Source: Phototrophicales bacterium
Lineage (GTDB): Bacteria; Chloroflexota; Anaerolineae; Aggregatilineales; Phototrophicaceae
NCBI GenBank assembly: GCA_002794515.1
Contig: PGTJ01000054.1
Location: 1-11,465 of the forward strand
Direction: 5' to 3'
DNA: 11,465 nt
Made by a program: the position numbers and the translations under genes. Below the pieces are notes generated by a model that searched no databases, was not told the origin of the DNA, and saw nothing but the letters and a program-made list of their open reading frames with translations. This document shows, piece after piece, positions 1 to 6,841 of this stretch. The stretch's first letter is position 1; every line of letters begins with the position of its first letter.

Positions 1-9
1 ATCTAACAC

Positions 10-47
10 ATTCCTTAATATTCTATTAATGGAATGTAATTTATACT
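10..47 (+). promoter_or_regulatory. Candidate promoter and operator-like palindrome of the DUF11 gene
   Basis: A -10-like hexamer TATACT (5 of 6 matches to TATAAT) lies at 42-47, about 37 bp before the ATG at 84. No good -35 hexamer is visible 16-18 bp upstream. The expected -35 zone instead holds an imperfect inverted repeat: ATTCCTTAAT at 10-19 pairs with ATTAA at 25-29 and GGAAT at 31-35, with a one-base bulge (T30) and a 5-base loop. Such a repeat next to a -10 could bind a regulator, but AT-rich palindromes also arise by chance. Confidence 0.35.
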
Positions 48-83
48 CGAATCACCAAATTGTGTTCTTGGAGGAGACATGTA

Positions 84-1538
84 ATGCGTTTTAAGAATTA
101 TTTAGGATTCATATTCGGTTTGTCTGTCCTCATCGCAACCATCATCACACCCCAACAAGCCAAAGCAGTGAATTATACCGTCACACCATCAACATTAGGC
201 AATTGTACGGCAATGCGCGAAGGAAGTGGCACAACAGGTGGGTTCAATTTCGCACTCGGTCCGACAGGTGTGCCTGCGGGTGTGGGGAGCTTCATGGCAG
301 ACACACCCAATATGGCAGACGGTTTCGCCATTTTCTGTGGTCAACCCGCATATTTAGGAGTGCGACTCGATACCATCACCACACTGTCGTATTCCACCTA
401 CACCAGCACCAGCCCACAAGCCTTTTCGTTGTTCATCAATATCGATTACGATGTAACAGACATGGTTACTTCATGGCAAGGTCGCTTGAGTTTTGAGCCC
501 TATTTCACATTCGTTGTCACCCCCGGCACATGGCAAACATGGAATGCGCTGAGCGGGAGATGGTGGGCATCGAGCGCACCAGGCAATACGGTATGTCCAC
601 AAACAAGCCCATGCACATGGGCAGAGGTGTTGACTGCCTTCCCGAATGCAGGCATTCATCCAACCTTCGGCGCGATCGGCAACAAAGCAGGGTCTGGATG
701 GACGGGTGTGACGGGTTATGTGGATAACCTGCGCCTAGCGACCAGTGGTGGCATTGACGACACCTATAATTATGAGCCAGACACCCCCATCTTAACCCTG
801 ACTAAATCTGCCCCTGTGACCGTACAAGAAGGCGAGACATTCACCTATAGCCTGACTTTGAGCAATACCAGCACACTTGCCAGCGCCAATAATATCGTCA
901 TCACCGATGTGTTGCCCACAGAAGTGGTGTATGTGTCGAATGATGGTGGGTGTAGCGAATCGAGTGGCACGGTCACTTGTAATATCGCTACACTAGGCAC
1001 GAGCAGTTCAATCACCATCAACATCACCGTGACGACAATCGGTGTGGCAGGTGATATTATCACCAACAGCGCCACTGTTGATGCCGATGAATTAGCCACA
1101 CCACTTTCATCGAACATTGTGAATACAGGGATTGATGTCGTACCGCCTGTGGTGGTTGTGCCACCTGTTCAAGCACCCGCCCCGCCACAATGTAACGAAC
1201 CCAATGGCGATATTGTCGCCTTTGCTTTGCCCGATGGCATTTATTGTCGCACGTTGTATGCCAATGGCGCATGGCGCTGGACACCGGGTTCTGTGCCGAT
1301 AGAATTGATTGATGCGGGCGCTATCCGCGCAGTGGATATTTACCGCGTGACGGGCGGTAGCGTGGTCAATGGCGAGTTTGGGGTCGGTGTGCCTGTATGC
1401 TTATCTGGTGTGGGACGGATGGTCTTTTTAGATGCCAGCACCAGCCCACGCACACCTGTCGATATTGCCAGCTTCGTCAATGGCACATTCACCTGTGCAT
1501 TCATCACACATTCGGGGACATTGGTGCTTTTGCCATGA
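84..1538 (+). CDS. Secreted DUF11-domain surface protein
   Basis: Predicted exported protein of 484 residues, enzymatic role unknown. Residues 1-28 form a signal peptide: basic MRFK, a hydrophobic core, then QAKA before a likely cleavage site. Residues 29-233 form a beta-rich region ending in VDNLRL and a TYNYEP motif, reminiscent of lectin-like surface domains. Residues about 236-345 are a DUF11 repeat (SLTLSNTS, VVITD-like strand, GDIITNSATV). A Pro/Val linker at about 352-370 leads to a compact C-terminal module of about 110 residues (DGIYCRTLYANG, IRAVDIYRV, TSPRTPVDIA, FTCAFI) with several cysteines. No sortase signal or C-terminal membrane anchor is seen, so it is probably released or held non-covalently. 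The ATG at 84 was chosen because GGAGGAG at 70-76 sits 7 bases before it and the signal peptide starts there; a TTG at 60 is in frame but lies before this site. The gene is convergent with rnj. Confidence 0.8.
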   Translation: MRFKNYLGFIFGLSVLIATIITPQQAKAVNYTVTPSTLGNCTAMREGSGTTGGFNFALGPTGVPAGVGSFMADTPNMADGFAIFCGQPAYLGVRLDTITTLSYSTYTSTSPQAFSLFINIDYDVTDMVTSWQGRLSFEPYFTFVVTPGTWQTWNALSGRWWASSAPGNTVCPQTSPCTWAEVLTAFPNAGIHPTFGAIGNKAGSGWTGVTGYVDNLRLATSGGIDDTYNYEPDTPILTLTKSAPVTVQEGETFTYSLTLSNTSTLASANNIVITDVLPTEVVYVSNDGGCSESSGTVTCNIATLGTSSSITINITVTTIGVAGDIITNSATVDADELATPLSSNIVNTGIDVVPPVVVVPPVQAPAPPQCNEPNGDIVAFALPDGIYCRTLYANGAWRWTPGSVPIELIDAGAIRAVDIYRVTGGSVVNGEFGVGVPVCLSGVGRMVFLDASTSPRTPVDIASFVNGTFTCAFITHSGTLVLLP

Positions 1539-1558
1539 GATAACCTCTTTTCATCAGC

Positions 1559-1585
1559 AAAAACACCCCGTTGTGGGGTGTTTTT
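1559..1585. terminator. Bidirectional intrinsic terminator between convergent genes
   Basis: A perfect 11-bp stem: AAAAACACCCC at 1559-1569 pairs with GGGGTGTTTTT at 1575-1585 around the loop GTTGT. The A-run on one side and T-run on the other give a U-tract for transcripts from either direction. It lies between the stop of the secreted protein (1538) and the stop of rnj (1590), so it can end both. Confidence 0.9.
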
Positions 1586-1589
1586 GATT

Positions 1590-3245
1590 TTATTGCTCGT
1601 TGATGATGCTAAAGACCATCGGGCGACGTTTCGTCTCATTATAGAGCAACCGACTGAGGCTATCTTGCAATTTTTCGCGCTTGCGCCCATTACGATTATT
1701 GGGATTGGTGATGACCTCTTGAACAGTATTGCGAATTTGTTCTAATAGCGTATCGGCATCACGTAAATAGGTGAACCCACGCGAGATAATCTCCGGTTGC
1801 CCCAACATTTTGCCTGTGCGACTATCGATATTCGCCACCACAATCAAAAAGCCATCTTGTGCCAAAATTTCACGATCGCGGATGACGGCACGTCCAACAT
1901 CCCCTACTCCGCTACCATCGACAAATACATACCCACCAGGGACGCGCTCGCCGACTTTGACCCCATATTTATCCATCTCGATCACCGTGCCATTTTCGAC
2001 CACAAAGGTATTATTGCGGTCTACACCACAACTCACAGCGATCTGGGCATGTTCATATAAATGACGTAATTCGCCATGTGTGGGCAAAAAGTATTTCGGC
2101 TTGACCAAATTGAGGAGCAACTTCATCTCATCTTGTGAAGCATGACCCGACACATGCACCTTTTCGATGGGGTCATAAATCACATTTGCGCCCAAACGAA
2201 ACAAGCGGTTAATGGTGCGATAGACAAATTCTTCGTTGCCTGGGATGGGATGTGACGACAAGATAATCGTATCGCCCGGTTTGATTTCGAGTTGGCGATG
2301 TTCGCCATTGGCGATCTTCGTCAGGGCGGCGGTCGGCTCGCCTTGTGCGCCTGTGAGCATGATGACAATTTGATTATCGGAGATGCTATTGATTTTGCTC
2401 ACATCCAACAACATGGTATCGGGCAAGTCGAGAATGCCCAACCGTCGCGCCATTTTGACATTCTCGGACATGCTGTGTCCAGCGATTGCCACTTTGCGAC
2501 CATATCGCTCGGCGGCATTCACCACCTGTTGCACCCGCGAGATGAGCGAGGCAAATGTGGCGACAAAAATACGCCCTTTGGCTTTTTTGAACACCCGATC
2601 AAATGCCTCATCAATCACCGTCTCCGAGGGTGTCCAGCCCGGTTTATCGGCATTGGTGCTTTCTGCCATCAGCAAAGTCACCCCCTCAGAGGCGAAGCGG
2701 GCAAGGCGTGCATAATCGGGCTTTTTGCCATCGACAGGATTATTATCAAATTTATAATCGCCACTATAAACAATCAAGCCAAATGGGGTATAAATGCCAA
2801 ATCCCACACAATCGGGGATGCTATGACACATGTGGAAGCTCTCTAATAAAAACGGACCCACTTTCAGTTTATCACCTGCTGTAAACACGTTGATTTTGGT
2901 CTTATCGGCGACCCGTCGTTCTCTGAGGCGCACCTCCAACAAACCCGCCGTGAGCGGTGTGGCATAAATTGGCGTGTTGGGAAAGGCTTCGATGACATGG
3001 GCAACTGCGCCAATGTGATCTTCATGACCATGTGTATAAACAATGCCATGAATGGTGATGTCTTTGCGTTCTTGCAGATAACGGAAATCGGGGATGATAT
3101 AATCGACACCGTGCATGTCGTTGGCGGGGAACATGATGCCTGTATCAATAATAAAGACATCTTTCCCCATCTCGAAGGCGGTCATGTTTTTACCAATTTC
3201 TCCAAGCCCGCCGATGGGAATAATACGTAATTTTGGTTTTGCCAT
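1590..3245 (-). CDS. rnj: Ribonuclease J
   Basis: Metallo-beta-lactamase/beta-CASP ribonuclease with 5'-3' exonuclease and endonuclease activity in mRNA turnover and rRNA maturation, cytoplasmic. At 551 residues it has the usual RNase J length. The metal site is intact: THGHEDH at 71-77 (H72, H74, D76, H77), H141 in CHSIPD, D163 in SGDYK, and H390 in PTHGE. The beta-CASP insert is recognisable from FASLISRVQQ (231-240) through GHSMS (256-260), TGAQGEP (298-304) and VSGHAS (365-370). The C-terminal region after about 455 matches the RNase J C-terminal domain. The ATG at 3245 is the only usable start: an in-frame TAA lies at 3270-3272 with no start codon between. There is no strong Shine-Dalgarno sequence, only AGAG 11 bases upstream, and the preceding leader can fold into alternative hairpins. 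Paralogues J1/J2 cannot be told apart here. Confidence 0.95.
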   Translation of the reverse strand: MAKPKLRIIPIGGLGEIGKNMTAFEMGKDVFIIDTGIMFPANDMHGVDYIIPDFRYLQERKDITIHGIVYTHGHEDHIGAVAHVIEAFPNTPIYATPLTAGLLEVRLRERRVADKTKINVFTAGDKLKVGPFLLESFHMCHSIPDCVGFGIYTPFGLIVYSGDYKFDNNPVDGKKPDYARLARFASEGVTLLMAESTNADKPGWTPSETVIDEAFDRVFKKAKGRIFVATFASLISRVQQVVNAAERYGRKVAIAGHSMSENVKMARRLGILDLPDTMLLDVSKINSISDNQIVIMLTGAQGEPTAALTKIANGEHRQLEIKPGDTIILSSHPIPGNEEFVYRTINRLFRLGANVIYDPIEKVHVSGHASQDEMKLLLNLVKPKYFLPTHGELRHLYEHAQIAVSCGVDRNNTFVVENGTVIEMDKYGVKVGERVPGGYVFVDGSGVGDVGRAVIRDREILAQDGFLIVVANIDSRTGKMLGQPEIISRGFTYLRDADTLLEQIRNTVQEVITNPNNRNGRKREKLQDSLSRLLYNETKRRPMVFSIINEQ

Positions 3246-3248
3246 AGC

Positions 3249-3292
3249 AAAAAGGACTCTGTGCCTTTTTTACACCGAGTCAATCCTTCCTT
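3249..3292 (-). promoter_or_regulatory. rnj leader with two mutually exclusive hairpins
   Basis: In the rnj mRNA direction this leader ends 3 bases before the start codon. Fold B: GACTC at 3281-3277 pairs with GAGTC at 3259-3255, plus GTG (3275-3273) with CAC (3263-3261), one mismatch, a 9-base loop, then C and five U. It looks like a weak intrinsic terminator. Fold A: AAAAAGG at 3270-3264 pairs with CCTTTTT at 3255-3249, plus AC with GT, with one bulged base. Both folds use 3255-3257 and 3261-3263, so they exclude each other. The purine run ending in AAGG is base-paired in A and in the loop in B. A second purine run, AAGGAAGG, lies at 3292-3285 but no in-frame start follows it. Regulation is inferred only. 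Confidence 0.4.
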
Positions 3293-3482
3293 TCAATTGA
3301 CTGATAAACTTTAACAACTACCGACGCAATCAGAAACTTAATCTTACAGTCGTTCAAAACAGTACAATCAAACGCCCCTGATGAGCGCGAATAGACTTAT
3401 TTGGGCAATACGATGTGTTATAAAATATCCCAACTATCCTTCACCAAAAGGGATATTCACCGATTGCTATAGTTACAATAAT

Positions 3483-3519
3483 GCAAAAATCGAAAATTGT
3501 CAAAGTTTTAGATTTTTGC
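3483..3519 (-). terminator. AT-rich hairpin immediately after the ligase-family gene
   Basis: Read in the gene's direction, GCAAAAATC (3519-3511) directly follows the TAG stop (3522-3520) and pairs with GATTTTTGC (3491-3483). The stem continues past one mismatch with four more A-T pairs (3506-3509 with 3493-3496). The 3' arm supplies a T-run but no U-tract follows the stem, so termination may be partial. The rest of the 274-bp gap up to rnj (3246-3519) holds only the rnj leader hairpins and no convincing promoter or gene. Confidence 0.5.
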
Positions 3520-5328
3520 CTATTGAGGCATATACCGTTTGCAAAGCGCCTCATGAATGCGATTGGTCACGCGCAACACGGCTTCGGGGTTATTCTCACC
3601 GACCACCCCACCCTCTTCTTGATAGGTGTTGATAAGGATGCGACCCCAATTGCCCGTGCTACGCAATTTATAATCGTAGATGTATTGTTCAACGGTTTGT
3701 GCAGAGACCCCACTGGGCGGGTTTAACATGCGTTGCAGGCTGGAATACACCTCATCGATATCGCGGGGCGAAATATGCGCCATATCGCTCAGATGCTTGT
3801 GCATATAAATGCGTTTCATCTCATAAAATTCAGCGAGGCTCATGCTCGTGCCAGCCGCCGTCTTGAGCGTCATATCTGTACACAGGCGGTCGGATTCGTC
3901 ATGTAATGCCATGAATACCTCATGGTCGAGTGGACCCATAATCGCCCACAAGGTTTTATCTTCCATCATCGGCGCTAAATCTGTGCCGTGTTTGCGATAA
4001 TAATTTTCGAGCAAGGCATGGGTGAATTCAAAATCGGTCAAGACTGCCGCCTGACGCGAGGCGCTGACATTCACTGGCATCCCTGTTGATTCGAGTGTGC
4101 AAATACGTTTGTTACTGCCCAAATCGGGGCGCATCCGACCGATGAGGCTGTGCATGGCAGATGTGGGGATGCCGTGCGAATTGGAATAGAGCAAGGCACG
4201 CGCCATCGCATTGGCTTTTTCTGATTTAAGCAAGCCCGCATAGCGTTCCATATCGCCATCGACCAAATGTGGGCTGAGGGGCATCATAATCGTCTCGCCA
4301 GTGACGGTAGTACGGCGCAGATATTCGCGGGTGCAGAGCAATTCGGGGTCACATACCCCATTGACGAATGGACTGCCCTTGAGGACGGCACTATTGGCAA
4401 CAGCCGTAGCACTACGGAGCATGGTGTAAAATCCGAACACGCCGAGCGCCTCTGAACGCCCTGCCAAATCCAGATGGATATGACATCCTTGTAGGCGAAA
4501 CACCTCGACCACATTGGCATTGGGGTCGATATGGTAACGGCGTTTTGCCTCTGCGAGGCGCTCTTTATAATCATCAAATAAATTATTTACCTCGACCATC
4601 AAATCTACTGCCGTATGCACTTTGGGGTCATCGGTGAGATGAAAATCACTTTTAATGGGATACGCGGCAGATATGGCGGTATATAAGCCCGTACTGTTGC
4701 TGGTCATGACCAATGCCGATAAAATGCCCTCGAGCGCCGAGCGTGTGCGATGATAGCCGATGCCCGGTGCGACATGCGCCTCAATCTGATATTGACAGGC
4801 TTCGCGGTCGACTTGTGGTGTGATGCCCAAGCGCCGTGCGTGCGTCTGATACAAATTCATATACGCAAGGACTTCTTCTTCGGTGGGCGAAGCGCCATCT
4901 GGGTGATATAAGCCCAATTCTAATTCTGCGCCAATAGCCCGAATCGCGCCACCGATATCATCTGTTTCTTCGAGGTTGGTATGATTCACACTTGGATTGA
5001 AATTATATGGCACAATCGCCTGTGAAAAGGTTTTGCCACTGCGATAGCGCCCACTGACCACACTGCCCAAAATGAAGGTGCTATCGCCATAATGCCCTAA
5101 AATCACATTGGCAGAATAGGTGTCGTCTAAGCTGTAATAGGTCGAGACGGGTATGCCCAATGTTCGACTGAAAAAATCGAGATCAAAGGTATCATCCGTT
5201 GATTGTGATGCCACCTCTTTCAGAGTTTGGTTAAAAATCGCTTTCTTTTCTTCGATGAGCGACCACGGAATGCGTTGACCAAATGCGACAATTTTTTCGT
5301 TAGACGGTAGTGGATTTTCCATGCCCAT
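3520..5328 (-). CDS. Glutamate-cysteine ligase / carboxylate-amine ligase superfamily protein
   Basis: A soluble 602-residue protein whose core resembles the GCS2-type ATP-dependent carboxylate-amine ligases, which join an amino group to a glutamate-type carboxylate; the real substrate is unknown. Visible signatures: GAELELGL at 133-140 (E135, E137 as candidate metal/ATP ligands), IEAHVAPG at 182-189, HIHLDLAG at 283-290, a helix ending in NSAVLKGSPFVNG at 312-324 followed by TREYLRR (R334, R338, R339), and TLES at 411-414. The order matches the family's GxELE, HxH, ALxANSPxxxG and TxE pattern. It is longer than usual GCS2 enzymes (about 370-450 residues), with about 125 extra N-terminal and about 150 extra C-terminal residues. 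No signal peptide or membrane segment. AAAAGGA lies 3 bases before the ATG at 5328 but 9 bases before an in-frame ATG at 5322, which may be the true start. No thiol-biosynthesis partner such as gshB is adjacent. Assignment rests on motifs only. Confidence 0.55.
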   Translation of the reverse strand: MGMENPLPSNEKIVAFGQRIPWSLIEEKKAIFNQTLKEVASQSTDDTFDLDFFSRTLGIPVSTYYSLDDTYSANVILGHYGDSTFILGSVVSGRYRSGKTFSQAIVPYNFNPSVNHTNLEETDDIGGAIRAIGAELELGLYHPDGASPTEEEVLAYMNLYQTHARRLGITPQVDREACQYQIEAHVAPGIGYHRTRSALEGILSALVMTSNSTGLYTAISAAYPIKSDFHLTDDPKVHTAVDLMVEVNNLFDDYKERLAEAKRRYHIDPNANVVEVFRLQGCHIHLDLAGRSEALGVFGFYTMLRSATAVANSAVLKGSPFVNGVCDPELLCTREYLRRTTVTGETIMMPLSPHLVDGDMERYAGLLKSEKANAMARALLYSNSHGIPTSAMHSLIGRMRPDLGSNKRICTLESTGMPVNVSASRQAAVLTDFEFTHALLENYYRKHGTDLAPMMEDKTLWAIMGPLDHEVFMALHDESDRLCTDMTLKTAAGTSMSLAEFYEMKRIYMHKHLSDMAHISPRDIDEVYSSLQRMLNPPSGVSAQTVEQYIYDYKLRSTGNWGRILINTYQEEGGVVGENNPEAVLRVTNRIHEALCKRYMPQ

Positions 5329-5368
5329 TTATCCTTTTGGGTATGCCAATGTGTGAATTTTAATGATA

Positions 5369-5374
5369 ATTATA
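5369..5374 (-). promoter_or_regulatory. -10 hexamer for the ligase-family gene
   Basis: Read on the minus strand, a perfect TATAAT occupies 5374-5369, about 41 bp upstream of the start at 5328. The hexamer 17 bp further upstream is GTGTGT, a poor -35. It faces the icd promoter in the 203-bp divergent intergenic region. Confidence 0.4.
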
Positions 5375-5462
5375 GCCCATTTTGATAGATTACACACACC
5401 TTTCGCAAGTCGAGATTTTGCACAAATACCCTACGTTCAAAGTATCCAATTGTGGTACACTA

Positions 5463-5468
5463 TATAAT
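5463..5468 (+). promoter_or_regulatory. -10 hexamer for icd
   Basis: A perfect TATAAT lies 63 bp before the icd ATG. The nearest -35-like hexamer, TTCAAA at 5436-5441, is about 21 bp upstream, which is longer than usual. A heptamer AATTGTG is repeated at 5448-5454 and 5466-5472, 18 bp apart and overlapping the -10, so a dimeric regulator could bind here. The remaining leader contains a small AT hairpin (ATTTTG 5483-5488 with CAAAAT 5496-5501). Confidence 0.45.
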
Positions 5469-5531
5469 TGTGCGCGTTTTGTATTTTGTATTTTTCAAAA
5501 TTGCTCTATTATCTATAAGGATATAACCATT

Positions 5532-6782
5532 ATGGCTTACGATAAAATTGCTACGCCATCAGAAGGTGAAAAAATCACCATTTCTGAGGGCAAATTACAC
5601 GTTCCAGATAACCCAATTGTCACCTTCATCGAAGGGGATGGCATCGGTTACGATATCATGACCGCCAGCAAACGGATTTGGGATGCCGCCGTAGAAAAGG
5701 CATATGGGGGCAACCGCAAAATTTCGTGGCTCGAGATTTATTGTGGCGAAAAAGCCGCCAGCTTATATGGTGGCAATTATATGCCCGAAGAAACCTTCGA
5801 TGCCTTGCGGGAATATGTGGTCGGCATCAAGGGACCGCTCACCACACCTGTCGGTGGTGGCTTCCGTAGTTTGAATGTCACCTTGCGCCAAGTGTTGGAT
5901 TTATATCAATGTGTGCGCCCTGTGCGCTGGTTCAATGGCGTGCCGAGTCCGCTCAAAAATCCGCAAGAGGTGGATGTGGTCATCTTCCGCGAAAATACCG
6001 AAGATGTATATGCGGGCATCGAATTTGAAGCGGGTTCGCCAGAAGGTAAAAAGCTCGAAGCCTTCCTGAAAAATGAATTGGGCGTACAAGTGCCATTTGA
6101 AAATTCGGGCATCGGCATTAAGCCTATCAGCGAATTCGGCAGTAAACGGCTCATCCGCGCCGCCATCCGTTATGCCATAGACCGCAAGCGTAAGAGCGTC
6201 ACACTGGTGCATAAAGGCAATATCCAAAAATTCACCGAAGGCGCATTCCAAAAATGGGGTTATGAAGTCGCCGCCCAAGAATTCCCCAATGAGACCATCA
6301 GTTGGGCAGAAGTGGAAAAAAATCATGGTGGAAAAGTGCCAGAAGGCAAAATTTTAATCCAAGATGTGATCGCCGACATCATGTTCCAAAAGATGTTGCT
6401 CCGCCCCAGCGAACATGATGTCATCGCCACACCCAATTTGAATGGCGATTATCTGAGCGATGCGCTCGCCGCCGAAGTCGGTGGTGTGGGGATTGCCCCA
6501 GGTGCCAATATCGGCGATACGGTCGCCCTGTTTGAAGCCACACATGGCACTGCACCCAAATACACCAATCTGGATAAGGTGAATCCGGGGTCGTTGCTCT
6601 TCAGTGGTGTGATGATGCTGGAATACATGGGCTGGGATGAAGCCGCCGACCTCATCACCCGCGCTTATGAACGCACCATCGACCAAAAAATTGTCACTTA
6701 CGATTTTGCCCGCCAGATGGACGGGGCAAAAGAAGTGAAAACCAGCGAATTCGCCACACAAGTAATCGCCAATATGGGCTAA
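5532..6782 (+). CDS. icd: NADP-dependent isocitrate dehydrogenase
   Basis: Oxidatively decarboxylates isocitrate to 2-oxoglutarate in the TCA cycle, producing NADPH; cytoplasmic homodimer. The 416-residue length equals E. coli Icd and the numbering matches almost one to one. Substrate residues are visible: S113, N115 and R119 in RSLNVTLRQ, R129, R153, Y160 in ENTEDVYAGIE (154-164), and K228 in HKGN. Cofactor residues K343-Y344 in HGTAPKY and Y390/R394 in TYDFARQ are those of NADP-using enzymes, so NADP specificity is expected. S113 is the residue phosphorylated by AceK in enterobacteria; no aceK is nearby and its conservation is explained by substrate binding. The ATG at 5532 was chosen because AAGGA (5517-5521) lies 10 bases upstream and MAYDKI is the family N-terminus; an upstream in-frame TTG at 5382 would precede the promoter. 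Divergent from the ligase-family gene. Confidence 0.95.
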   Translation: MAYDKIATPSEGEKITISEGKLHVPDNPIVTFIEGDGIGYDIMTASKRIWDAAVEKAYGGNRKISWLEIYCGEKAASLYGGNYMPEETFDALREYVVGIKGPLTTPVGGGFRSLNVTLRQVLDLYQCVRPVRWFNGVPSPLKNPQEVDVVIFRENTEDVYAGIEFEAGSPEGKKLEAFLKNELGVQVPFENSGIGIKPISEFGSKRLIRAAIRYAIDRKRKSVTLVHKGNIQKFTEGAFQKWGYEVAAQEFPNETISWAEVEKNHGGKVPEGKILIQDVIADIMFQKMLLRPSEHDVIATPNLNGDYLSDALAAEVGGVGIAPGANIGDTVALFEATHGTAPKYTNLDKVNPGSLLFSGVMMLEYMGWDEAADLITRAYERTIDQKIVTYDFARQMDGAKEVKTSEFATQVIANMG

Positions 6783-6791
6783 GCCCCATGA

Positions 6792-6817
6792 CGGGCATGG
6801 TATGATTGCCATGCCCG
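6792..6817 (+). terminator. GC-rich hairpin after icd
   Basis: CGGGCATGG at 6792-6800 pairs perfectly over 9 bp with CCATGCCCG at 6809-6817 around the loop TATGATTG, starting 9 bases after the icd stop. The following bases are CTTCATCAC, without a proper U-tract, so this may be a weak terminator or 3'-end stabiliser that lets some transcription continue into the TIR-RDD gene 25 bases downstream. Confidence 0.55.
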
Positions 6818-6841
6818 CTTCATCACAAACAGAGGATTATC

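Noticed and set aside
403..1449. 15-bp repeat CCAGCACCAGCCCAC at 403-417 and 1435-1449
   Set aside because: Both copies encode Thr/Ser/Pro-rich turns within one coding sequence and have no flanking similarity; likely coincidence of codon use.
2292..2846. 184-codon open frame on the plus strand inside rnj
   Set aside because: It lies wholly antisense to conserved RNase J beta-CASP motifs and its translation has no recognisable domain; it is a codon-bias shadow.
3520..5328. First thought: phosphoenolpyruvate carboxylase
   Set aside because: The protein lacks PEPC signature motifs and is too short (about 900 residues expected); the ELE, HIHLDL and NSAVLKGSPF motifs fit the glutamate-cysteine ligase superfamily instead.
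5382..5531. N-terminal extension of icd from a TTG at 5382
   Set aside because: It is absent from the family, contains the TATAAT promoter element, and the ATG at 5532 has its own ribosome binding site and gives the exact family length.
5901..6326. 141-codon minus-strand frame inside icd
   Set aside because: Antisense to strongly conserved isocitrate dehydrogenase sequence; no domain.
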